22,870 nucleotides of DNA, from contig CAMLOF010000013.1 of NCBI GenBank assembly GCA_946481585.1, positions 1-22,870 of the forward strand, read 5' to 3'. This stretch comes from an uncultured Macromonas sp. (GTDB taxonomy: Bacteria; Pseudomonadota; Gammaproteobacteria; Burkholderiales; Burkholderiaceae). This document shows, in pieces, positions 15,464-22,870 of the stretch. The stretch's first letter is position 1. Every line of letters begins with the position of its first letter. The position numbers and the translations under genes are program-made. Below the pieces are notes generated by a model that saw nothing but the letters and a program-made list of their open reading frames with translations, was not told where the DNA came from and made no database searches.

Positions 15464-17449
15464 TCAAGCCTGTTGGGCGTCTTTCTCGATGCCCTCGATC
15501 AAATCGCTCAACTCCAGCCAGCGTTTCTCGGCGGTTTCGGTTTCCTCCTCCAGGCGCTTGAGTTGCCGCCCTGCATCGGCCAACACCTGCGGGTCCAGTG
15601 GTGTCATCAGCTTCTGTTCCAGTTCACTGCGCAGGGTCTGGATTTCAGCGAGCCGCCGATCCAGCTTTTCCAGCTCCTGCTTGTGGGGCTTGATCTTCTG
15701 CGCCAAGGCCTGACGACGCTGCGCGTCCAGGCGGCGTTGCTCCCCAGGGTTGAGCTTGGCTACCTCTGTTGCGGTGGCTGACGGGGCTGCCTCTGGGCGA
15801 GCGGCCGCCGCAACAGCCTCGCGCTTCTGACGTGCCACGTCAAGCAGGTAGCGCTGGTAGTCGTCCAGGTCGCCATCGAAGGGAGATATCCCACCGTGCG
15901 AAACCAGCCAGAACTCGTCGCACACCGATCGCAGCAGCGCACGGTCGTGGCTGACCAGCATCACCGTGCCTTCGAATTCGTTGAGCGCGACGGCCAAGGC
16001 CTCGCGCGTGGCCAGGTCGAGGTGGTTGGTGGGTTCGTCAAGCAGCAGCAGGTTGGGGCGCTGCCAGACGATCATGCACAGTACCAGCCGCGCCTTTTCG
16101 CCACCGCTCATGGTGCCCACGGGCTGTTGCACCATGTCGCCGCTGAACTGGAAGCTGCCCAGGAAGTTGCGCAGGTCCTGCTCGCGGGTGGACTGGCCGG
16201 TGAGCGTGCCAGCGGCTTCGGTATCGCGCGCCAGGCGGATCATGTGCGCCAGCGGACTGTCGTCGGGCCGCAGCACGTCCAGCTCCTGCTGGGCGAAGTA
16301 GCCGATGTTCAGCCCCTTGCCTTCGGTGACCGTGCCTGCCAGCAGCGTCAAGGCACGTGCAACCGTCTTGACGAACGTGGATTTGCCCTGGCCGTTGGCG
16401 CCCAGGATGCCCAGGCGTTGGCCGGCCTGGACCGAGCGTGTGACGTTGCGCACGATCACGGCCTCGGCACCGTCCTCGGCGCGGTAACCAAAGGCGGCGT
16501 CGCGCAGGCTGAGCATGGGGTTGGGCAGTTGCGCGGGTTCCTGGAATTCGAAGGTGAAGTCGGCCTCGGTCAGCACCGGGGCGATCTTTTCCATGCGTTC
16601 CAGGGCCTTGACACGGCTCTGTGCCTGCTTGGCCTTGGTGGCCTTGGCCTTGAAGCGGTCGATGAAGCGTTGCAGGTGGGCAATGCGGTCCTGCTGCCGT
16701 GCATACGCCGTCTGTTGCTGCGTCAGTTGCTCGGCCCGCATGTCTTCAAAGCGGCTGTAGTTGCCGCCGTAGCGGGTCAGCCGCCCCTGGTCGATATGCA
16801 GGGTAACTTGCGTGACTGCGTCCAGGAACTCGCGGTCGTGGCTGATGACCAGCAGCGTGCCCTGGTAGCGTTTGAGCCAGCTTTCCAGCCAGACCAGGGC
16901 GTCCAGGTCCAGGTGGTTGGTGGGTTCGTCGAGCATCAGCAGGTCGCTGGGGCACATCAGCGCGCGCGCCAGTTGCAGGCGCATGCGCCAGCCGCCCGAG
17001 AAGCTGTTGACCGGGCGCTGAAGCTCGTTGACCTGGAAGCCCAGCCCCAGCAAGAGGGCCTGGGCACGGGCTTCTGCGTCGTGGGCCCCAGCGTCTTGCA
17101 TGGCGGTGTGGGCGTGGGCAATGGCAATGCCGTCTCCGCTGGCCTCTGCCTGCGCCACTTCCTGGCGAGCCTCGCTCAGGCGGGTGTCGCCGTCGATGAC
17201 GAATTCCGTGCAGGGCTGGTCGGTCTCGGGCATTTCCTGGGCCACCTGGCTCAGGCGCCACTGCCGTGGCCAGGCGAATTCGCCGCTGTCCTCGTGCAGC
17301 ACGCCTTGCAGCAGCGCAAACAGGCTGGATTTGCCCGCGCCGTTGCGGCCCACGAGCCCCACCTTTTCACCGGGGTTGATGGTGGCGTTGGCCTGGTCGA
17401 GCACGACCTTGGTGCCACGGCGCAGCGTGACGTTGCGCAGCGTGATCAT
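15464..17449 (-). CDS. yheS: ABC-F ATPase YheS (ribosome-associated)
   Basis: A soluble 661-residue protein with two ABC ATPase domains and no membrane segment. The first domain has Walker A GRNGAGKSS, signature FSGGWRMRLQLA and Walker B LLMLDEPTNHLDLD. The second has GANGQGKST, MSGGEKARLVL and LLLLDEPTNHLDLA. Between them lies the interdomain linker (IDRFKAKATKAKQAQSRVKALERME) that in ABC-F proteins enters the ribosomal E site. A charged coiled-coil tail (about 545-655) ends the protein. The N-terminus (RRGTKVVLDQANATINPGEKVGLVG) is close to E. coli YheS rather than Uup or EttA. The ATG at 17449 overlaps the prmB stop (ATGA), with GGGGG 4 bases upstream. Confidence 0.93.
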   Translation of the reverse strand: MITLRNVTLRRGTKVVLDQANATINPGEKVGLVGRNGAGKSSLFALLQGVLHEDSGEFAWPRQWRLSQVAQEMPETDQPCTEFVIDGDTRLSEARQEVAQAEASGDGIAIAHAHTAMQDAGAHDAEARAQALLLGLGFQVNELQRPVNSFSGGWRMRLQLARALMCPSDLLMLDEPTNHLDLDALVWLESWLKRYQGTLLVISHDREFLDAVTQVTLHIDQGRLTRYGGNYSRFEDMRAEQLTQQQTAYARQQDRIAHLQRFIDRFKAKATKAKQAQSRVKALERMEKIAPVLTEADFTFEFQEPAQLPNPMLSLRDAAFGYRAEDGAEAVIVRNVTRSVQAGQRLGILGANGQGKSTFVKTVARALTLLAGTVTEGKGLNIGYFAQQELDVLRPDDSPLAHMIRLARDTEAAGTLTGQSTREQDLRNFLGSFQFSGDMVQQPVGTMSGGEKARLVLCMIVWQRPNLLLLDEPTNHLDLATREALAVALNEFEGTVMLVSHDRALLRSVCDEFWLVSHGGISPFDGDLDDYQRYLLDVARQKREAVAAAARPEAAPSATATEVAKLNPGEQRRLDAQRRQALAQKIKPHKQELEKLDRRLAEIQTLRSELEQKLMTPLDPQVLADAGRQLKRLEEETETAEKRWLELSDLIEGIEKDAQQA

Positions 17450-18390
17450 GCAGCCCCCTTTACCTGAGAGGCGTGTTCGGCCAAGGCTTCTTGCGTCAGC
17501 AGGACCACGGGGCCGGTGCCCGACGTGGTGTCAGGCCAGTAGGCTTCCAGGCGGGGAAAGGCGCGCTCAAAATGCTCGCGCTCGTTGCCTATCTCCAGCA
17601 CCAGCACGGCGCCGGGGTTCATGTGTCTGGCGGCATCGGCCAGCAAATGGCGCACGAAGTCCATGCCGTCATCGCCACCTTCCAGACCACCGTCCAGCGA
17701 AATACGCGGCTCGGCCAAGTATTCAGGCGGAAGTGCATCCATGCCCGCGCGGCACACGTAAGGCGGGTTGCAGAGGATCAGGTCGTAGCTGCCGGGCAGG
17801 GCAGACCAGCCATCGGACTCCACCAGGCGCACGCGGTCTTGCAACTGGTGGCGCTCCACGTTGATCTGCGCCACGGCCAGCGCATCGGGGGAAATGTCGG
17901 CGGCATCGACCTGCACGTCCGGCCAGGCCAGGGCAGCCAGCACAGCCAGACTGCCGTTGCCGGTGCACAGGTCCAGTACCTTGCGAGTGTGTTCGCCCAG
18001 CCAGGGGTCGATGCTTTCGGCGCCCTCGGCGTTGGCAATCAGCTCGGCAATGAAGCTGCGCGGCACGATGGCGCGCTCGTCCACGTAGAAGGGCACGCCT
18101 TGCAGCCAGGCTTCATGCGTCAGGTAGGCTGCGGGTTTGCGCGACGTGATTCGCTCGTCCACCAGCGCCATGGCGCGTTCTACCTGAACCTCGTCAACGG
18201 CTTGCGTGGCCACTTGTTCCAGATCGCAGTCCAGCGGCAGACCGAGCGACCACAAAACGAGCCACGCGGCCTCGTCGTGCGCGTTGGTGGTGCCATGCCC
18301 GTAGGACAGTTCTGCTTGCTCCAACCGGTTCTGCGCAACCTGCAGCAAACCGGCCACGCTGTCAGGGCGTTTGGTGTCCTCGCCCGTCAC
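17446..18390 (-). CDS. prmB: Ribosomal protein uL3 glutamine N5-methyltransferase PrmB
   Basis: SAM-dependent enzyme that methylates a glutamine of ribosomal protein L3. The 314-residue protein has an N-terminal helical substrate domain (about 10-110), SAM motif [13 protein letters not shown] (about 138-149) and the catalytic NPPY (about 208-211). The length and the NPPYV context (followed by ...[12 protein letters not shown]) fit PrmB rather than the release-factor enzyme PrmC. The start is a GTG at 18390, overlapping the dapE stop as GTGA; its stop overlaps yheS by 4 bases. dapE, prmB and yheS are therefore linked by direct overlaps and are probably translationally coupled. Confidence 0.92.
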   Translation of the reverse strand: MTGEDTKRPDSVAGLLQVAQNRLEQAELSYGHGTTNAHDEAAWLVLWSLGLPLDCDLEQVATQAVDEVQVERAMALVDERITSRKPAAYLTHEAWLQGVPFYVDERAIVPRSFIAELIANAEGAESIDPWLGEHTRKVLDLCTGNGSLAVLAALAWPDVQVDAADISPDALAVAQINVERHQLQDRVRLVESDGWSALPGSYDLILCNPPYVCRAGMDALPPEYLAEPRISLDGGLEGGDDGMDFVRHLLADAARHMNPGAVLVLEIGNEREHFERAFPRLEAYWPDTTSGTGPVVLLTQEALAEHASQVKGAA

Positions 18391-19565
18391 GGCGTCACCT
18401 CATCGGTGGACGGTACGTTGGCGAGCTGTTCCAGCACCCGGCGGTAGATGTTCTTCAGCGGTTCCAGGTCGGCCACGGCCACACATTCGTTGACCTTGTG
18501 GATGGTGGCATTCGGCGGGCCCAGTTCGATCACCTGTGGGCAGACCTGCGCAATGAAGCGCCCATCGCTCGTGCCACCGGTGGTGGACAACTCGGTTTCC
18601 AGGCCGGTTTCCTCCCGGATGGCTGCACGAACGGCATCAACCAGTGTGCCGGGCCGGGTAAGGAAGGGTAGGCCGCCGACCGTCCAGTTCAGTTCATAGT
18701 CGTCAACGCCATGCTTCGCCAGAATATCGGCGACGCGCTGCTGCAGCCCTTCGGCCGTGCTTTCGGTGGAAAAGCGGAAGTTGAAGTCCACCGCCACGGT
18801 GCCGGGGATGACGTTGCTGGCGCCTGTGCCACCGTGGATGTTGCTGACCTGCCAGGTGGTGGGGGGAAAGTGGTCGTTGCCTTCGTCCCAGCGCGTGGCA
18901 ACCAGCTCTGCCAAGGCCGGGGCCAGCGTATGGATAGGGTTGCGGGCCAGGTGCGGATAGGCAATGTGCCCTTGTATGCCCTTGACCGTCAGCCGCCCGC
19001 TCATGGTGCCTCGGCGCCCGTTCTTGATCATGTCCCCCGTGCGTTCCACCGAAGTGGGTTCGCCGACGATGCAGTAGTCCAGTCGCTCGCCGCGCTCACG
19101 CAGGGTGCGGCAGACCACCACAGTGCCGTCGTTGGCCGGGCCTTCTTCGTCACTGGTCAGCAGGAACGCCACGCTCAGGTTGGCATCGGGGTGCTGCGTG
19201 AAGAATTCCTCGCAAGCCACCACCATGGCCGCAAGCGACGCCTTCATGTCGCTGGCGCCTCGGCCAAAGAGCTTGCCTTCGCGGTGCGTCGGCACGAAAG
19301 GGTCACTCAGCCATTGGTCCAGCGGGCCGGTGGGCACCACGTCGGTGTGACCTGCGAACACCAGTACAGGCGCGTCCTGCGTGCTGGCGGTGCGTTTGGC
19401 CCACAGGTTGGTCACGCGGAAGTCGTCAGGGCCGCTCACCAGCGTATCGCATTCAAAGCCCAGTGGCTTCAGGCGGTCGGCGATCAGGGTTTGGCAGCCA
19501 GCGTCTTCGGGTGTGACGGAGGAACGGGCAATCAGCGCCTCGGTCAGGCGCAGGGTGGAACTCAT
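18387..19565 (-). CDS. dapE: Succinyl-diaminopimelate desuccinylase DapE
   Basis: Zinc peptidase-fold enzyme that removes succinate from N-succinyl-L,L-DAP in the lysine and meso-DAP pathway. The 392-residue protein has the metal ligands in order: His73 and Asp75 region (FAGHTDVVP), Asp106 ([10 protein letters not shown]), catalytic Glu140 and ligand Glu141 ([10 protein letters not shown]), Glu169 (VGEPTS), and a C-terminal His (NATIHKVNE). The sequence is intact over the usual length. It begins 15 bases after the pilU-like stop and overlaps prmB by 4 bases. Confidence 0.97.
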   Translation of the reverse strand: MSSTLRLTEALIARSSVTPEDAGCQTLIADRLKPLGFECDTLVSGPDDFRVTNLWAKRTASTQDAPVLVFAGHTDVVPTGPLDQWLSDPFVPTHREGKLFGRGASDMKASLAAMVVACEEFFTQHPDANLSVAFLLTSDEEGPANDGTVVVCRTLRERGERLDYCIVGEPTSVERTGDMIKNGRRGTMSGRLTVKGIQGHIAYPHLARNPIHTLAPALAELVATRWDEGNDHFPPTTWQVSNIHGGTGASNVIPGTVAVDFNFRFSTESTAEGLQQRVADILAKHGVDDYELNWTVGGLPFLTRPGTLVDAVRAAIREETGLETELSTTGGTSDGRFIAQVCPQVIELGPPNATIHKVNECVAVADLEPLKNIYRRVLEQLANVPSTDEVTP

Positions 19566-19580
19566 GGCTGAAGGCTCGCG

Positions 19581-20744
19581 TCAGTGCTTCACGTCGAGCG
19601 TGAAGTCGGAGAAAGAAGGGCCAGCATTGGTCTCTGGCTCGTCGGCAGCGGGGCCGGCGCCGGGCTTTTGCCGCAGCGCAATGTCGTTTTCAAGCCGCCA
19701 CATCAGGTTGGTGGGGGAGTCCGCGTAGGCAAGGGCCTCCTTGCGGTCTACCTTGCCAGCCACCACCAGGCGTGCCAGATCGGCTTCAAAGGTTTGGGAC
19801 TCTTCGGCCATGGATTTTTCCAGTGCTTCACGCACGCCGAAGAAATCGCCTTTTTCAATCAGTTCGCTCACCAGACGCGTGTTCACCAGCACTTCTACGG
19901 CAGGCACCCGGCCTCCGTCCACGGTGCGCAGCAAACGCTGCGACACGATGGCTTTGAGCGCCGATGCCAGGTCGTTGAGCATGGAGGGGCGCACCTCCAC
20001 CGGGTAGAAGTTAAGCACCCGGTTCAGGGCCTGGTAGCTGTTGTTGGCGTGCATGGTCGCCAGCACCAGGTGCCCGGACTGCGAGTACGCGATGGCCTGC
20101 GACATGGTTTCGCGGTCACGGATCTCGCCGATCAGGATCACGTCTGGCGCCTGGCGCAGGGCGTTCTTCAGGGCAATCTGCAGAGATGCCGTGTCGGTGC
20201 CCACCTCGCGCTGGTTGACGATGGACTTCTTGTTCTTGAACAGATATTCGACCGGGTCCTCGATGGTGAGGATGTGGCCTGAGAGGTTGGTGTTGCGGTG
20301 GTCCAGCAGCGACGCCAGCGTGGTGCTCTTGCCAGACCCCGTGGCTCCCACCACCAGCATCAAACCTCGCTTGGCCAGGATCATCTCGGCAAGCACTGGG
20401 GGGATGTTGAGCGACTCGATGGTCGGGATGTCTGTGCTGATGAAGCGGACCACCACCGCACAACTGCCGCGTTGGCGCATGGCGCTTACCCGGAAACGAC
20501 CCACGCCGCTCAGTGGCACAGCGATGTTCAGTTCGCCGGTGCTGTTGAACTCGTTGAACTGGTCCGCGGACACAATCTCTTCGAGCAATTGCAATGGCCC
20601 ATCAACCGGCAACGGTTGCGCATTCACGGGAACGCACACGCCGTTGATCTTGATCAGCACGGGGGAGTTGGCCGACAGATAGACGTCAGAGGCCCTTTTC
20701 TCCGCCATCAGGCGAAGCAGCTTTTCCATCATGCCGTTTGCCAT
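19581..20744 (-). CDS. PilT/PilU family pilus retraction-type ATPase (PilU-like)
   Basis: Hexameric secretion-type ATPase, 387 residues. It has an N-terminal PAS-like domain (about 5-100), Walker A GATGSGKST (133-141), Asp box ILTIEDPVEY (158-167), Walker B ILIGEIRDRE with catalytic Glu207, and His box GHLVLATMH (His225, His232). PilU-like features are the start MMEKLLRLMAEKRASD, LALRQAPD-type region QIALKNALRQAPD, and a C-terminal extension beyond the PilT length, ending in a Pro/Ala-rich tail. ATG 20744 is chosen, with GGGGG 7 bases upstream; a TTG at 20750 abuts that site. No other pilus gene is in the window, and it sits between dapD and dapE. It may act as an accessory retraction ATPase; a paralogue role is possible. 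Confidence 0.88.
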   Translation of the reverse strand: MANGMMEKLLRLMAEKRASDVYLSANSPVLIKINGVCVPVNAQPLPVDGPLQLLEEIVSADQFNEFNSTGELNIAVPLSGVGRFRVSAMRQRGSCAVVVRFISTDIPTIESLNIPPVLAEMILAKRGLMLVVGATGSGKSTTLASLLDHRNTNLSGHILTIEDPVEYLFKNKKSIVNQREVGTDTASLQIALKNALRQAPDVILIGEIRDRETMSQAIAYSQSGHLVLATMHANNSYQALNRVLNFYPVEVRPSMLNDLASALKAIVSQRLLRTVDGGRVPAVEVLVNTRLVSELIEKGDFFGVREALEKSMAEESQTFEADLARLVVAGKVDRKEALAYADSPTNLMWRLENDIALRQKPGAGPAADEPETNAGPSFSDFTLDVKH

Positions 20745-20773
20745 GCCCAATCCCCCGTTCTGTGATTTGCAGG

Positions 20774-21598
20774 TCAGTCGCGCAGCAGATCGTTCAAGCT
20801 GGTCTTGGCACGGGTCTGGGCGTCCACGCGCTTGACGATGACCGCTGCGTACAGGCTGTATTTTCCACCGTCCTTGGGCAGGCTGCCGCTGATCACCACG
20901 GAGCCGGAGGGAACACGGCCATAGCTTACCTCGCCGGTCGCGCGGTCGTAAATCGGCGTGCTCTGGCCGATGTAAACACCCATGGAGATGACGGAGTTCT
21001 CTTCAACGATGACGCCTTCGACGATCTCGGAGCGGGCACCGATGAAGCAGTTGTCTTCAATGATGGTGGGGTTGGCCTGCAGGGGTTCGAGCACGCCGCC
21101 CAGGCCCACGCCGCCAGACAGGTGCACGTTCTTGCCAACCTGTGCGCAGGAGCCCACGGTGGCCCAGGTGTCAACCATGGTGCCCTCGTCGACATAGGCG
21201 CCGATGTTCACGTAGCTGGGCATGAGGATGGCGCCACGGGCGATGAAGCTGCCACGGCGGGCCACGGCGGGAGGCACCACGCGCACACCGGTAGCAGCCA
21301 TTTCCTGGGGCGACAGATGGGCGAACTTGGTCGGCACCTTGTCATAGAAAGCCAGGTCGCCGGCCTGCATGATCTCGTTGTCCTTCAGGCGGAAGCTCAG
21401 CAGCACCGCCTTCTTGATCCACTGGTGCACGGTCCACTGGCCAACACCTTCGCGGGTGGCCACGCGCAGCTTGCCCACGTTCAGTTCGGCGATCACGTGC
21501 TCCACGGCATCGGTGACTTCCTGGGGCGCCGTGGTGGCAGACAGCTGGGCGCGGTTTTCCCAGGCGTTTTCAATGATCTGTTGCAGTTGTTGCGTCAT
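20774..21598 (-). CDS. dapD: Tetrahydrodipicolinate N-succinyltransferase DapD
   Basis: Trimeric left-handed beta-helix enzyme that succinylates tetrahydrodipicolinate with succinyl-CoA, the step before DapC. The 274-residue length is standard. Hexapeptide-repeat sequence runs from about residue 110 to 230 ([78 protein letters not shown]). The N-terminal helical domain ([17 protein letters not shown]) is typical. It begins 6 bases after the dapC stop. Confidence 0.97.
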   Translation of the reverse strand: MTQQLQQIIENAWENRAQLSATTAPQEVTDAVEHVIAELNVGKLRVATREGVGQWTVHQWIKKAVLLSFRLKDNEIMQAGDLAFYDKVPTKFAHLSPQEMAATGVRVVPPAVARRGSFIARGAILMPSYVNIGAYVDEGTMVDTWATVGSCAQVGKNVHLSGGVGLGGVLEPLQANPTIIEDNCFIGARSEIVEGVIVEENSVISMGVYIGQSTPIYDRATGEVSYGRVPSGSVVISGSLPKDGGKYSLYAAVIVKRVDAQTRAKTSLNDLLRD

Positions 21599-21604
21599 GG
21601 TGTC

Positions 21605-22843
21605 TCACTTGGAGGTTTGAATGAATTCGACGATGCGGCGTGCGGCCTCGACGCACTCGGCCGTTTCGGCAACCAGCGCCATGCGCACGCGCTGAGCGCC
21701 CGGGTTGAAGCACCGTGCTTCGCGCGCCAGGTAGCTGCCGGGAAGAACGGTGACATTGTATTGGGCCAGAAGTTCGCGGGCAAAGTCCGTGTCGCTGCCG
21801 TTTTCCATGCCGCCAAAGCGCTTTGGCACCTCTGCCCACAGGTAGAAACCAGCGTCTGGCAAGGCCACGTTCATGACTTGCGACAGCAGCGGGGTGACTT
21901 CGGCGAACTTGGCACGGTATTGCGCGCGGTTGTCCACCACGTGGGCCTCGTCCAGCCAGGCAGCCGCGCTGGCCGTTTGCACCGTGGTGCTCATGGCGCT
22001 GCCGTGGTACGTGCGGTACAGCAGGAAGGGTTTGATGAGCTTGGCGTCACCGGCGACAAAGCCGCTGCGCAGCCCTGGCACGTTGCTGCGCTTGGACAGA
22101 CTGGTCAGCGCAATGAGGTTGCGGAAGTCGGTGCGCCCCAGTTTGACGGCGGCTTCAAGCCCACCCAGTGGCGGCTCATCACGGAAATAGATCTCGCTGT
22201 AGCACTCGTCCGAAGCGATCACGAAGCCGTACTTGTCGCTCAGCTCGAACAGCATCTTCCATTCTTCCAGCGGCATGACGGCACCTGTGGGGTTGCCCGG
22301 CGAGCAGGTGTAGAGCAGTTGCGTGCGGCGCCACACGTCCTCGGGCACGCTGGCCCAGTCGGTGGCGAAGTTTCGGGCTGGGTCGCTCGGGGCGAACCAA
22401 GGCTGCGCGCCTGCCAGGTAGGCCGCACCCTCATAGATTTGGTAGAACGGGTTGGGGCAGACGACCACGGGCTCTGTACCCTGAGCAAAGGCGCGCGGGT
22501 CCACCACCACCTGTGCCAGGGCAAACAAAGCCTCACGCGAGCCGTTCACCGGCAGAATCTGCGTTGCCGGGTCCAACTTGAGGCCGTAGCGGCGTTCCAT
22601 CCAGGTGGCGCAGGCCTGTTTGAGTTCCGGCGTGCCACCCGTTGCGGGGTAGGTTGCCAGGCCGCCGTCAGGCGACTGGATGGCCTCGCACAGGCGGTCC
22701 TTCAAAAAGCCGGGGGTAGGGTGGCGGGGTTCGCCAATGCCCAGGCTGATGGGGCGGTAGGCCGGGTTGGGTGCAACGTCGGCAAACAACTGGCGCAGAC
22801 GCTCGAACGGGTAGGGTTGCAGGCGGGCAAGCAGCGAATTCAT
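21605..22843 (-). CDS. dapC: N-succinyl-L,L-diaminopimelate aminotransferase DapC
   Basis: Class I/II PLP aminotransferase that makes N-succinyl-L,L-DAP from the keto product of DapD. The 412-residue protein starts MNSLLARLQPYPFERL. It has ISLGIGEPRHPTP, SPGNPTGAVM (Asn for the PLP ring region), SDECYSEIYF and the Schiff-base Lys251 in SLSKRSNVPGLRSG. The neighbours dapD and dapE make this pathway role firm and favour DapC over other aminotransferases. The ATG at 22843 is the first start, with only a weak AGG upstream. The 27 bases to the right edge show no recognisable promoter, so further upstream genes of the same operon may lie outside the window. Confidence 0.95.
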   Translation of the reverse strand: MNSLLARLQPYPFERLRQLFADVAPNPAYRPISLGIGEPRHPTPGFLKDRLCEAIQSPDGGLATYPATGGTPELKQACATWMERRYGLKLDPATQILPVNGSREALFALAQVVVDPRAFAQGTEPVVVCPNPFYQIYEGAAYLAGAQPWFAPSDPARNFATDWASVPEDVWRRTQLLYTCSPGNPTGAVMPLEEWKMLFELSDKYGFVIASDECYSEIYFRDEPPLGGLEAAVKLGRTDFRNLIALTSLSKRSNVPGLRSGFVAGDAKLIKPFLLYRTYHGSAMSTTVQTASAAAWLDEAHVVDNRAQYRAKFAEVTPLLSQVMNVALPDAGFYLWAEVPKRFGGMENGSDTDFARELLAQYNVTVLPGSYLAREARCFNPGAQRVRMALVAETAECVEAARRIVEFIQTSK

Positions 22844-22870
22844 GGCGGAGCGCCTAGTCGACGGGTGGCC

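Noticed and set aside
16020..16930. An identical 20-base direct repeat (16020-16039 and 16911-16930)
   Set aside because: Both copies encode the DEPTNHL Walker B segment of the two paralogous ATPase domains of YheS, so this is protein conservation, not a mobile or regulatory repeat.
15896..17467. Plus-strand open frame of 523 codons opposite yheS
   Set aside because: It is the mirror of a strongly supported ABC-F gene in high-GC DNA. The translation shows no domain, is rich in Gln, Val and Gly, and its length is explained by codon bias of the real gene.
1..22870. Defence, CRISPR, phage or biosynthetic cluster
   Set aside because: Every sizeable reading frame on either strand was assigned to a core or envelope family. 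No direct-repeat array, integrase, transposase or toxin-antitoxin pair was found.

Overview
The window is a high-GC chromosomal segment whose gene content and protein style point to a betaproteobacterium of the order Burkholderiales, most likely Comamonadaceae. The basis is a divergent MsbA/TolB pair, a Comamonadaceae-like dapC-dapD-PilU-dapE-prmB order, and DUF748 and type Vd patatin proteins. No insertion sequences, phage genes, CRISPR arrays or rRNA were seen. Every long stretch is accounted for by a housekeeping or envelope gene, and no gene-free stretch exceeds about 150 bases.

Left part, 1-6911. A partial lipid A flippase gene, msbA, runs off the left edge on the minus strand. Divergent from it is a plus-strand run: tolB, pal and cpoB (the periplasmic and outer-membrane half of the Tol-Pal system, without tolQRA beside it), then a YeeE/YedE sulfur-compound transporter, tcdA (ct6A tRNA modification) and two identical tRNA-Lys(UUU) genes followed by a terminator.

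Middle, 6912-8913. A minus-strand NhaR-like LysR regulator stands back to back with a small HPF/RaiA-family ribosome-associated protein. A flavin-reductase-fold protein follows; its start region lies inside a strong 41-nt stem-loop.

Right part, 8914-22843. Nine minus-strand genes, each separated by 29 bases or less or overlapping by 4, form one apparent transcription unit. It reads dapC, dapD, pilU-like, dapE, prmB, yheS, a PlpD-like type Vd patatin autotransporter, a giant AsmA/DUF748-like protein, and thpR. It combines meso-diaminopimelate and lysine synthesis, a pilus-type ATPase, two ribosome-linked proteins and an outer-membrane lipase paired with a candidate envelope-spanning lipid-transfer protein.

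The most interesting points are: (i) the patatin autotransporter next to an AsmA-like protein whose C-terminus reads as an OmpA/Pal-like fold interrupted by an insertion of about 85 residues; (ii) the nine-gene operon itself; (iii) the stem-loop over the start of the flavin reductase gene; (iv) a dyad that encloses a -10-like box just before the transporter start codon. No wholly new defence or mobile system was found. The novelty claims are inferences from sequence reading and are marked as such.
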